47,509 nucleotides of DNA from Catenovulum maritimum (GTDB lineage Bacteria; Pseudomonadota; Gammaproteobacteria; Enterobacterales; Alteromonadaceae): NCBI RefSeq assembly GCF_001050375.1, contig NZ_KQ130508.1, positions 1 through 47,509 on the forward strand, written 5' to 3'. The translations under genes were made by a program, and so were the position numbers. The notes under the pieces were generated by a model. It had not been told where the DNA came from. It worked only from the letters and a program-made list of their open reading frames with translations, and did not search any database. Below, piece after piece: positions 9,747 through 18,029 of the stretch; positions within the stretch are counted from its first letter, which is position 1; each line of letters opens with the position of its first letter.

Positions 9747-9839
9747 CTCTGTTAGTGCCTGATTTAATGTGCTTAAAATTTAGTTAGGCAGTTGATGGAG
9801 AAATTTAAAATATTTACCTTTAATTATGAGAAGGATTTT

Positions 9840-11774
9840 ATGCAAAAGTTATTCTGTTTAATTCTATTTTTATCCAGCATGGGTATAGCTCATGCTACTG
9901 TCTCAGATCCCCAAATTTATGGTGCTTTAAAATCGGTCAGTTTGATGAGCTTATCGCCAAGCGGCGAGCGAATTGCTTATAGAACGACTGATGGTAACAA
10001 AGATTTGGTTGTCGTCATGGACATCAAAAATAATAAATTCATTGGCGGCATCAATGCTGAAGAAGTGAACCCTCAAAAAATACATTTTGTAACAGAAGAT
10101 AAGGTCATCTTTGTCGCTTCGCAATACAAATCGCTACCCGGTTTTATTGGTAAGCATCATGTAAGTACCGCATTTGTATATGACATCGAGAATAAAAAGC
10201 TTAGGCAATTATTGGTGCCAGGCGATCGAATTTATACCGGCCAAACTAATTTAGGCACCATAGTGGGCATCTCTCCAGATCAGAAATATGCTTATATGCC
10301 TGCTTATGTTGGTGAAAATCAAGATATGCCAAATTTTAATCTGATGAAAATTAAATTAACGTCAAAAGCTAAGCCCACAAATTATGCACTTGGCTTAAAT
10401 AGTGTGATTGATTATTTCGTTGATGCTGATGGTGGTTTACTGGCTAGAGAGCGTTATGAAAATGATGGCGGCAAGCATGTTATTGAAGCCCGTAAAAATG
10501 ATGAATGGGTCGAGATTTTTTCTGAAAAAGTCCCTTATCGATATAAATCTTTTGTTGGTGTAACACCAGACAGAAAATCTTTAGTTATGTTAACTAAGTC
10601 GAATAAAACGCGCAGAACCGCATATTATACAATGTCACTTTCAGATGGAAAAATATCTTCCCCTATTTTTGAACACAAAAATAAAGGAGTTGAATCCGTT
10701 ATTACAGATATTAATCGTGTAGTTGCTGGGGTTCGATTTTCCGGGTTTAAACCAAGTTATAGCTTTTTTGATAAAGAGTTAGACAAGAAAATTAATAATA
10801 TCGTTAATTCTATGCCTCAGTACAGTTTTAGAATTACGGATTATGATGATAACTGGAACAATATTATTTTTTATCTTGAAGGTGAGGGGTTGTCTGGGGA
10901 TTACTTGCTCAGTAGCAAGGGTGGTTTCTCTAGACTAGCAGGTGCTCGTAAACATATCGCTGGTAGTGAAGTCGCTCAGGTAATCGAGTATGAATATACA
11001 GCACGTGATGGTTTAAAAATTCCAACATTACTAACTTACCCCAAATCAGTAAAAGCGCAATCTGGCCAGCCTAAGCTTCCTGCAATTATGTTACCGCATG
11101 GCGGACCTGAATCATATGACAGGTTTGGCTTTGACTGGTTAGCACAATATTTCGCTAAAAAGGGGTTTTTAGTTATTCAGCCACAATTTAGAGGTTCAAG
11201 TGGTTTTGGTGCTGACCATACATTAGCTGGTTATGGAGAATGGGGTAAAAAAATGCAGCATGATTTGACTGATGCGGTATTACATTTAACCCAAACGGGT
11301 GACATAGATCCTGACAAAGTATGTATCGTTGGTGCAAGCTATGGTGGTTACGCTGCTTTAGCTGGCGCAGCATTTACCCCTGAAATATATAAATGTGTCA
11401 TTTCAATTAACGGAGTAAGTGATCTAGAAGAAATGATGGATACAGAAGAAGAGCAATATAGTTCAAACCATTGGGTTGTTAGGTACTGGAATGATGTTAT
11501 TGCAGATGGACCAGCGGGCGATAAATTACTCTCAGATATTTCTCCGATAAATCATGTCGAAAAAATTAATGCGCCTGTGTTGTTGATTCATGGTGAACAT
11601 GACACTGTCGTGCCTTATAAGCAATCTTATTATATGCATGACGAGTTGGATGATGCAGATAAACAGGTAACTTTGGTGCGCTTAAATGATGAAGACCATT
11701 ATCTCAGTTCTGACGTGACTAGAAAGAGTGCCTTAGAAGCGATCGAAAAGTTTCTTAAAAAGCATATGTTATGA
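9840..11774 (+). CDS. secreted S9-family alpha/beta-hydrolase peptidase
   Basis: Exported serine hydrolase of 644 residues from the ATG at 9840, chosen because AGAAGGA lies 4 bases upstream and it starts a clean signal peptide ending AHA. An irregular beta-propeller fills about residues 25-380. The C-terminal catalytic domain carries the acylaminoacyl-peptidase/DPP-like triad: nucleophile Ser500 in GASYGG, Asp588 in GEHDTVVP and His620 in DEDHY. S9 enzymes cleave oligopeptides or blocked N-termini; some related proteins act as esterases. Within a polysaccharide locus it might act on acyl decorations or on associated protein, but a peptidase role is the default call. It could be carried by chance rather than be part of the pathway. 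Confidence 0.85.
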   Translation: MQKLFCLILFLSSMGIAHATVSDPQIYGALKSVSLMSLSPSGERIAYRTTDGNKDLVVVMDIKNNKFIGGINAEEVNPQKIHFVTEDKVIFVASQYKSLPGFIGKHHVSTAFVYDIENKKLRQLLVPGDRIYTGQTNLGTIVGISPDQKYAYMPAYVGENQDMPNFNLMKIKLTSKAKPTNYALGLNSVIDYFVDADGGLLARERYENDGGKHVIEARKNDEWVEIFSEKVPYRYKSFVGVTPDRKSLVMLTKSNKTRRTAYYTMSLSDGKISSPIFEHKNKGVESVITDINRVVAGVRFSGFKPSYSFFDKELDKKINNIVNSMPQYSFRITDYDDNWNNIIFYLEGEGLSGDYLLSSKGGFSRLAGARKHIAGSEVAQVIEYEYTARDGLKIPTLLTYPKSVKAQSGQPKLPAIMLPHGGPESYDRFGFDWLAQYFAKKGFLVIQPQFRGSSGFGADHTLAGYGEWGKKMQHDLTDAVLHLTQTGDIDPDKVCIVGASYGGYAALAGAAFTPEIYKCVISINGVSDLEEMMDTEEEQYSSNHWVVRYWNDVIADGPAGDKLLSDISPINHVEKINAPVLLIHGEHDTVVPYKQSYYMHDELDDADKQVTLVRLNDEDHYLSSDVTRKSALEAIEKFLKKHML

Positions 11775-11790
11775 GTTAATACACCTTAGT

Positions 11791-11830
11791 TAAGCAACAC
11801 ACTAAGTTAGCTTTTGCTTAGTGTGTTGTT
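11791..11830. terminator. convergent hairpin terminator
   Basis: An 11-bp perfect stem (AACACACTAAG / CTTAGTGTGTT), extendable by about three pairs, with a 10-base loop. It lies between the S9 hydrolase and the convergent DUF2721 gene. Confidence 0.65.
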
Positions 11831-11860
11831 AAAGACCGCATACCCTATTTTTCTTTATGA

Positions 11861-12262
11861 TTATTCGTGTAGCCTGCCCAAATTTTCTAATTGTTTATTC
11901 AAAGCATAACCACTGATATAAACTTCAAAAAAGCAGATAAACAAAGAAATAATTAAACTAACTAGGCTGATAGCAAATAAAGTCAATGATAGTTCAGTAA
12001 TTGGTATTAATAGGATAATCATAGCTAAAGTGCAGCTAATAAAGGCGCCTATCCCCCATAGTTGCATATGTCTTATCAGGCGGATCCTTAACCTTAAATG
12101 CTCGATTTGAGAGCGCATAGTGTCATCTGCAGTTTCACGATATTGGACGTAAAGTGAACGGGTTAAGCCTGCAATAACATTAAAGCGATTAGTGTAGGCG
12201 AGTAGTAATAACGAGATTGCTGGAAATAATAGAAGTGGACTCGTGCTTGTCATGTCAAACAT
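11861..12262 (-). CDS. DUF2721 family membrane protein
   Basis: A 133-residue inner-membrane protein matching DUF2721. The family signature is LLFPAISLLLLAYTNRF at the start of the chain, followed by a charged cytoplasmic stretch (about 40-65) and two further hydrophobic helices (about 70-90 and 93-115). The family's function is unknown to me. It stands alone between the S9 hydrolase and the sulfatase and is not obviously linked to polysaccharide use. The 290-bp gap upstream of it holds a TTATCCTGAA motif at 12384 related to the MITE ends. Confidence 0.8.
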   Translation of the reverse strand: MFDMTSTSPLLLFPAISLLLLAYTNRFNVIAGLTRSLYVQYRETADDTMRSQIEHLRLRIRLIRHMQLWGIGAFISCTLAMIILLIPITELSLTLFAISLVSLIISLFICFFEVYISGYALNKQLENLGRLHE

Positions 12263-12493
12263 ATAAACATCCTGTGAATTTTAAACATGAAGAAGGGTAC
12301 AGCTTATAACGAATTCCTATCATAGAACTTTATTCGCTCATTTCATAGACAGTAAATCAGATTTTATTACAAAGGTATAATAATTATCCTGAATTTAAGA
12401 CCCTGTTATTGGCTAGACACTTCATCTAAATATTCATCTTACTAATTGTGCTTATTTTGTGTATTTTTTGTTTTATTGGTGTATATTGACTGG

Positions 12494-12504
12494 TTGTGAC
12501 TTGT
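12494..12504 (+). promoter_or_regulatory. TTGTGACTTGT motif upstream of the Tat sulfatase
   Basis: The 11-mer is repeated exactly at 19762-19772 upstream of the TonB receptor. A related TTGTGGC follows 21 bases later (12515), two helical turns. It lies 49 bases before the sulfatase ATG. Regulator site is inferred. Confidence 0.35.
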
Positions 12505-12552
12505 GTTGATTGTTTTGTGGCTTTGGCTGAATAGATTAAATTTGAGGTTGAT

Positions 12553-14022
12553 ATGTTAAATAGGCGTAATTTCTTACTCGGCGCTGCAGCAGTAGGCGGT
12601 GTTGGGGCTTTATCTCAGTTAGATTGGTTTAAAGCATTAAAAAAAGAATATCCAAATGTCTTGATGCTTATTGTCGATGATTTAAATGATTGGGTTGGTG
12701 CTATGAATGGCCATCCAAATGCCAAAACACCTAATATTGACCGCTTAGCTGACCAAGGTACTTTGTTTATGAATGCCCATGCTTCTGCACCTTTATGCGG
12801 GCCTTCTAGAGCCAGCATCATGACTGGTTTATCGCCTTCAACAACAGGAATCTATGGCCATATTAACGATAACGATATTAAGCGCGCCAGTGATAAAACG
12901 GCTCAATCTGTATTCTTGAGTGAATATTTTAGAGAGCATGGTTATTACACGGCAGCTGTCGGTAAAGTTTTCCATCAAAAAGTAGCAGCTGGCAGCTTTG
13001 ACGATTATGGTGGCCGAGTTAAAGGCTTCGGTCCTTACCCTGAACAAAATATGGTTTGGGATGATCCTAGAACCAATACAGATTGGGGACCATTTCCGGA
13101 AAAAGATGAGCAAATGCCGGATTATGATTCAGCTCATTGGATCGCGGATAAGCTAAAGCAAGCGCATGACAAACCATTTTTTATGGCATGCGGATTTCTT
13201 CGACCTCACGCTCCTTGGCATGTGCCACAAAAGTGGTTTGATTTACATCCTAAAGAAGACGTAACTTTACCTCCGTATTTAATTCAAGATATGGCAGATG
13301 TGCCTGATATCAGCAAACGTATAACCGATCACCCTATGATGCCGACTACCGAGTGGGCAGTTGAAAATGGTGAATATCGCAATATTGTCCAAGGTTATTT
13401 AGCCAGTGTTTCTTTTGTCGATTCATGTGTCGGTATCGTGTTAGATGCACTTGAAAACAGTCAATATGCTGATAACACAGCTGTTGTGTTATGGGGTGAT
13501 CACGGCTACCACATAGGTGAGAAAGAAAAATTTGCAAAAATGACGTTGTGGGAAAGAGCAACTAGAACTCCGCTAATTATTAAGCCACCTAAATCTAAAG
13601 GCAAACAAGTCACTAATCGCCCTGTCAGTTTACTCGATTTATATCCGACTCTAGTAAAAATGTGTGGCTTACCTAGAAACCCTGCAAATGAAGGCCGAGA
13701 TCTGACCCCTTTATTGAATGATCCAACAACTAAGTGGGAACACGCAGCGCTAACCACGTATGGCGCAAAAAATCATGCTGTTAAAACTGAAAGGTATAGA
13801 TATATACGTTACGAAGACGGTTCCGAAGAATTATATGACCATAAAAAAGATAAAGATGAGTGGGTAAATTTGGCGAATGATCCTGCTTACTTTGAAATAA
13901 AGCAAAAACTTGCCGAAGAGATCCCTATAGAAGATGCGCCTTGGTCTAACAAAACTTATTACACGGGTAATGATTATTTTAATCAAAAAACCCTAGAGGC
14001 AGGTGGCAAAGGCAAGATTTAG
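12553..14022 (+). CDS. Tat-exported type I sulfatase (iduronate-2-sulfatase-like)
   Basis: Hydrolyses sulfate esters on glycans in the periplasm or outside. The 489-residue protein starts with a twin-arginine signal (RRNFLLG, residues 4-10). The formylglycine motif C-G-P-S-R begins at Cys82, metal ligands include the VDD pair at 41-43 and a WGDHGYHIGE segment near residue 316. Overall it resembles iduronate-2-sulfatase-like S1 sulfatases (possibly S1_7). Cys82 must be converted by a formylglycine-generating enzyme, and none is encoded in the window. GAGG lies 5 bases before the ATG. The BNR_4 lyase and the duplicated lipoprotein follow on the same strand with short gaps, which suggests one operon. 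Substrate is inferred from context. Confidence 0.9.
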   Translation: MLNRRNFLLGAAAVGGVGALSQLDWFKALKKEYPNVLMLIVDDLNDWVGAMNGHPNAKTPNIDRLADQGTLFMNAHASAPLCGPSRASIMTGLSPSTTGIYGHINDNDIKRASDKTAQSVFLSEYFREHGYYTAAVGKVFHQKVAAGSFDDYGGRVKGFGPYPEQNMVWDDPRTNTDWGPFPEKDEQMPDYDSAHWIADKLKQAHDKPFFMACGFLRPHAPWHVPQKWFDLHPKEDVTLPPYLIQDMADVPDISKRITDHPMMPTTEWAVENGEYRNIVQGYLASVSFVDSCVGIVLDALENSQYADNTAVVLWGDHGYHIGEKEKFAKMTLWERATRTPLIIKPPKSKGKQVTNRPVSLLDLYPTLVKMCGLPRNPANEGRDLTPLLNDPTTKWEHAALTTYGAKNHAVKTERYRYIRYEDGSEELYDHKKDKDEWVNLANDPAYFEIKQKLAEEIPIEDAPWSNKTYYTGNDYFNQKTLEAGGKGKI

Positions 14023-14094
14023 TTCTGGCCTCGCTCGTTAATTTAGTTTCAGTTATTTAAAAAATTCAATAATTTAGGTTTAGGTTTGTTTACT

Positions 14095-15498
14095 ATGAAA
14101 GCAATATTCCAAAAAAATTTACGAGATTTTACATATCTCAAAATAATTACTTACGTAGCAATTGTAATTTTTCTATACACTTTTTTCTTGCCAAGAGCTG
14201 TATACGCTGAAGTAAAAGTCATCAACACACTTGCACTGGATAATGTTTGGTCTGGACACAGAATCAAGCCTTATTTATTAACCCGTGGTGAGCACCAATT
14301 TGTTGCTTATTTCGATGCAAATCGTCAAATGACTGTCGGTTATCGAGCACTTAATGGCAAATGGCGCTATTACAAAGTAGATAGCTGGTTAGGCTGGGAT
14401 AGTCATAACTATGTGACTATGGAACTTGATAAAGAAGGTTATCTGCATGTTATGGGAAATATGCATGCAGACCCATTGGAATACTTTAGAACGAGCGAGC
14501 CTTATAATGTGAGATCGTTGAGGCGAGTTGCACAGTTAGTCACTCCTGAAGTTGAACAACGAATGACTTACCCAATATTTTTATTAAATAAAAATAATGA
14601 TTTGATTGTTAAATACCGAGATGGTGGCAGTGGTAACGGCAGCGAGATCTACAATATTTATAATACAGAATCTAAAACTTGGTCAAAATTACACAATCAA
14701 CAATTTTTAGATGGTGAAGGCTTAATGAGTGGTTACTTTGAAGGTCCTCGTTTGGGCCCTGATGGTTATTTTCATTTAATTTGGGTATGGCGTAATTCAC
14801 CCAATGCGGCGACCAATCATTCTTTATCTTATGCAAGAAGCACAGACTTAGTTCATTGGGAGGATTCTAACGGGCAATCTATCTCATTACCTGTCACCTT
14901 GAAAAAAGCAGAAATAGTTGCGCCAGTACCACCATTTGCAGGCATGATTAATGGTAATGTAAAACTGGGGTTTGATAGTAAAAACCAGCCTGTTATTACT
15001 TATCATAGATATGATCCTAAAGGTAATACTCAAATGTTTTTAGCGCGCAAAGAGGGTAAAGGCTGGATAAATACGCAAATTAGTGATTGGAAAAATTTCC
15101 GTTGGGACTTTGGTGGTCATGGTTCATTAGGCCGTTTTGCGGTTAGACCCTATAACCCAATCGCGCTAAACGATAAAGAAATCGGGATCATGGTTAGAAA
15201 ACATGACCAAGTTATGCAGTTTGTGGTATCACAACAAACCTGGGAAACTGTAAGAGTTGAAGAGGCAGAGATTTTCCCTGCAATTATTACCCCTGACTCA
15301 CTAAAAGCTAATCAGCATATGTTTAGTGGTGAAATTAAATATAAATTAGAACATCAGGTATTTGAAGGCGTAGGCGATTTGAGTCCCAAAGGCGGACAGT
15401 ATTACCTTTCTTGGTATAGTCAACCAGGTAATAGAGATAAAGCGCATTCAACCATTAGTCCATCTAGTGTAATGCTGTTGCACGAAATAAAAGAGTAA
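14095..15498 (+). CDS. BNR_4 beta-propeller polysaccharide lyase, PL24/PL25 ulvan-lyase-like
   Basis: Exported protein of about 467 residues from the ATG at 14095, with an N-terminal hydrophobic signal at about 19-41. The rest reads as a seven-bladed propeller of the BNR_4 type, including RMTYPIFLLN, DGYFHLIWVWRN and the GGHGSLGRF segment. From memory, PL25 ulvan lyase uses His123, His143, Tyr188 and Arg204. Here His104 and His124 have the same 20-residue spacing, and Tyr159 and Arg175 the same 16-residue spacing. This supports cleavage next to glucuronic or iduronic acid in a sulfated rhamnan such as ulvan. It lies between a sulfatase and the duplicated lipoprotein. Another BNR_4 lyase family (for example PL37 or PL40) remains possible. 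Confidence 0.72.
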   Translation: MKAIFQKNLRDFTYLKIITYVAIVIFLYTFFLPRAVYAEVKVINTLALDNVWSGHRIKPYLLTRGEHQFVAYFDANRQMTVGYRALNGKWRYYKVDSWLGWDSHNYVTMELDKEGYLHVMGNMHADPLEYFRTSEPYNVRSLRRVAQLVTPEVEQRMTYPIFLLNKNNDLIVKYRDGGSGNGSEIYNIYNTESKTWSKLHNQQFLDGEGLMSGYFEGPRLGPDGYFHLIWVWRNSPNAATNHSLSYARSTDLVHWEDSNGQSISLPVTLKKAEIVAPVPPFAGMINGNVKLGFDSKNQPVITYHRYDPKGNTQMFLARKEGKGWINTQISDWKNFRWDFGGHGSLGRFAVRPYNPIALNDKEIGIMVRKHDQVMQFVVSQQTWETVRVEEAEIFPAIITPDSLKANQHMFSGEIKYKLEHQVFEGVGDLSPKGGQYYLSWYSQPGNRDKAHSTISPSSVMLLHEIKE

Positions 15499-15503
15499 AC
15501 ATA

Positions 15504-17681
15504 ATGAAAAAAATATTATCACCATTATTAATTGCAGTTGGTATTGCTGGTTGCACTCATAATAATTTAGAAGTCAGCCAAACTGCAGAGCAAAGCCCTG
15601 CTATTTCAACTAACACATATACTTTTGATGCGATTGATGATTTCACTAGCATAGAAAAAGGCAATGTGCCTTTTTACAAAGATACGAGAAATGATGCTTT
15701 GGGCATTGATGCCCGCATTTTGGAATACCGCGCAGGTTTTGCCCGAGCAAACAAAACATTTGAAGGTGATTCTGGCATTTATGACATCACAATTAAAGTT
15801 TTAACCGAAGAAGATGGCGAACCTAAATACAGATTATTAGTGAATAATCTGTTGGTTGGAACTTACCGTAGTTCGTATATAGGTGAAGATTCGCCTAAAG
15901 ACTTAAGACCAGAAAATCATACCTGGCAGGGTATAGCTTTAAAAAAAGGCGACATCATTAGTATAGAATCTAATGCTGATACTAATGGTGAAATCCCTGA
16001 ACATGGCGGTACTGCATGGGCTCGAGGTCGTTGGCAAGCGCTTGAGTTGACACCTGCAGGTCAGTTAACAGTTGACCGACCGCAGTTTAATAAAGTAAGT
16101 GATATTTTAATTGCTCAGTTTGATTTGCAACCGGATGCGGATGATGTGCACGCGATTGCTGCTTTAGGTTCTATGCTGAAACACCCAGATCTAAATGGCG
16201 TTAATCTAGTTGCAGTTGCAGGTACGACAGGCATCCAAACTGGCACTTATTTTAATTCGAATTCATTATTTGACTTGGCATTTGGTCGAGAAAATCTAAA
16301 CTGGACAGACGCTAGAGCTGATTGGCAAAAATCGGCGAAAATGATTCGAGATAGAGTTAAAGCTGTACTTGCACAAGGCGGTAAAGCTTGGGTACAAGAG
16401 GCTGGGCAATCGGATTTTACTCGGGATTGGGTTCAAGCGCTTTTAGAGTCAGGCGTACATCCGGCTATTGTTAAAAATAATGTAATAGTCGTGCAGCATA
16501 GCCAGTGGAATGAAGATAAAACCACACCAGAAGATTTAGCTTTTGTTAAGAAGATGACGGACTATCGCGCGATAGATGATGGCAATAAACCGCAACGTAA
16601 ATTTGATCTAAACAATCGACGTGGGCCATTAACGCCAGAATATGTTAATGCACAGAGTAAATGGTTAGAGAGTGCAATCTCTGCTGATAATTCCAATAAA
16701 GATGCTCAGGTATTGTGGTTAGAAGCAAAACGTATTATCGCTGAAATTGGTTTTAGCGCAAAACACTCGACTATTCCAAATGGCGGTGTTGATTTTTCAG
16801 ATATAGTTGAGACTTGGTGGATTTTAGATTTAGGCCAACCTGCGGTAACGATTCATGCCTTCTGGGAAAGGTATATAACCGATGTAGAGCTAGATCAGGT
16901 TGCTCCGCCAAAAGGCCGATTAGCAGTCGTGATAGATGGTAATTCACCTGATCCTGATGATATCGGTGCAACGCCTGTTATGTTTGCTTTACTTCAGCAA
17001 ACCGGGTTAAGCGATAGGTTGGTTCATATTTCACATTCATGTGACCTTGACCCATTTAGAAATAAAGCAAAATATCAAATTGACGCAACAAATGAGGCCC
17101 GTCGGCAAAAAATCCTTCACCACTTGAGTGGTAAAGGTATAGAGTTATTTGGTCCATTCAACAATTTACGCAATTATTATAATTGCCGTGTTGATCAGCA
17201 AGGTGCTATGAATGATTTAGTTGATGCAATAAATGCCTCAACGGCAGCGGATCCTCTATGGATAATAGAAGCTGGAGAGCCAGATTTAATTGGCTACGCT
17301 TTGCAGGCTGCAGATCAAAGTGTGACTAAGCACGTACATGTTGTTTCACATCACCCTGCAAATGATGACAGTGGCGATTACTTTACATGGCAACAAATTC
17401 TTGATTTTGGTGTAACAGAGCATCAAATAGGCGATCAAAATGTAGGATTACAAACTCCGATCTCACCTTGGGATTGGGCAAAAAATCACCCTAATCCAGG
17501 TTATCAATTTATTTGGCAAATGCTAGCCTATGCAGAACAAGATGGCATAGTACCATTCCAAGAAAATAAATTTGATTGCTCAGATGCGGGTATGATTTAT
17601 TGGTGGATAACGGGTGCTGATAAAGGGGGCAATAAGTTCTCAACAGCAGCCGATATGAAAGAGCTCCTATTCAGAAAGTAA
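15504..17681 (+). CDS. lipoprotein with beta-sandwich and two tandem nucleoside-hydrolase-like domains
   Basis: A 725-residue lipoprotein (lipobox GIAGC at about residue 17). Residues about 27-195 are a beta-sandwich related to the C-terminal module of the protein at 4257-5420. Two domains follow that look like DUF1593 / nucleoside-hydrolase folds. The first has FDLQPDADD near residue 209, the second DGNSPDPDD near residue 478; each then has an EAG-x2-D motif, a hydrophobic strand ending in a conserved His, and a closing DFSD / DCSD before a double Trp. The acidic loops recall the Asp-rich metal site of nucleoside hydrolases, so glycosidic hydrolysis is possible but unproven. It begins 5 bases after the lyase stop and is surely cotranscribed with it. 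Confidence 0.6.
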   Translation: MKKILSPLLIAVGIAGCTHNNLEVSQTAEQSPAISTNTYTFDAIDDFTSIEKGNVPFYKDTRNDALGIDARILEYRAGFARANKTFEGDSGIYDITIKVLTEEDGEPKYRLLVNNLLVGTYRSSYIGEDSPKDLRPENHTWQGIALKKGDIISIESNADTNGEIPEHGGTAWARGRWQALELTPAGQLTVDRPQFNKVSDILIAQFDLQPDADDVHAIAALGSMLKHPDLNGVNLVAVAGTTGIQTGTYFNSNSLFDLAFGRENLNWTDARADWQKSAKMIRDRVKAVLAQGGKAWVQEAGQSDFTRDWVQALLESGVHPAIVKNNVIVVQHSQWNEDKTTPEDLAFVKKMTDYRAIDDGNKPQRKFDLNNRRGPLTPEYVNAQSKWLESAISADNSNKDAQVLWLEAKRIIAEIGFSAKHSTIPNGGVDFSDIVETWWILDLGQPAVTIHAFWERYITDVELDQVAPPKGRLAVVIDGNSPDPDDIGATPVMFALLQQTGLSDRLVHISHSCDLDPFRNKAKYQIDATNEARRQKILHHLSGKGIELFGPFNNLRNYYNCRVDQQGAMNDLVDAINASTAADPLWIIEAGEPDLIGYALQAADQSVTKHVHVVSHHPANDDSGDYFTWQQILDFGVTEHQIGDQNVGLQTPISPWDWAKNHPNPGYQFIWQMLAYAEQDGIVPFQENKFDCSDAGMIYWWITGADKGGNKFSTAADMKELLFRK

Positions 17682-17754
17682 AGCGCTAGAAGCTAACTGC
17701 TCAGAAAAGAACTGTATAGAGAAATCGTTCATATGAGTTGAACATCTTCAAAAT

Positions 17755-17784
17755 GACCAATCAAGTTAATTAACTTGATTGGTC
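17755..17784. terminator. perfect 30-bp palindrome after the lipoprotein gene
   Basis: Each arm is 15 bases (GACCAATCAAGTTAA and its exact complement), with no unpaired centre. It lies 73 bases past the stop codon and would fold to a 13-bp stem with a 4-base loop. Terminator is the simplest reading, though no T-run follows. Confidence 0.5.
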
Positions 17785-18029
17785 CATCTGCGCGATTAGA
17801 AAAAACTTATTATCCCGAATCCAGATTTCTTAACCTTATTGACTGTTTATCTAAATATCCATAACTTTTATTAGTTCGTAGCGCACCTCATCCTCGCTTA
17901 AATACCATATTTGAAATTAATTAGGAAAAAATTTAAATTTTAAGATTGAATGTGATTTATTATGCTTAAATGTGACCGTTATGTTGATTTGGCTCTAGGT
18001 TAACAAGGAAATTATAAGAGGTTGGTGCT
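17785..18029. other. intergenic region before the second sulfatase
   Basis: No gene seen. It holds a TTATCCCGAATCCAG motif at 17810 related to the MITE ends, a TTAAATACCATAT 13-mer at 17898 that recurs after the sulfatase at 19628, and AATGTGACCGT at about 17968 resembling the shared TTGTGAC motif. Confidence 0.4.
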
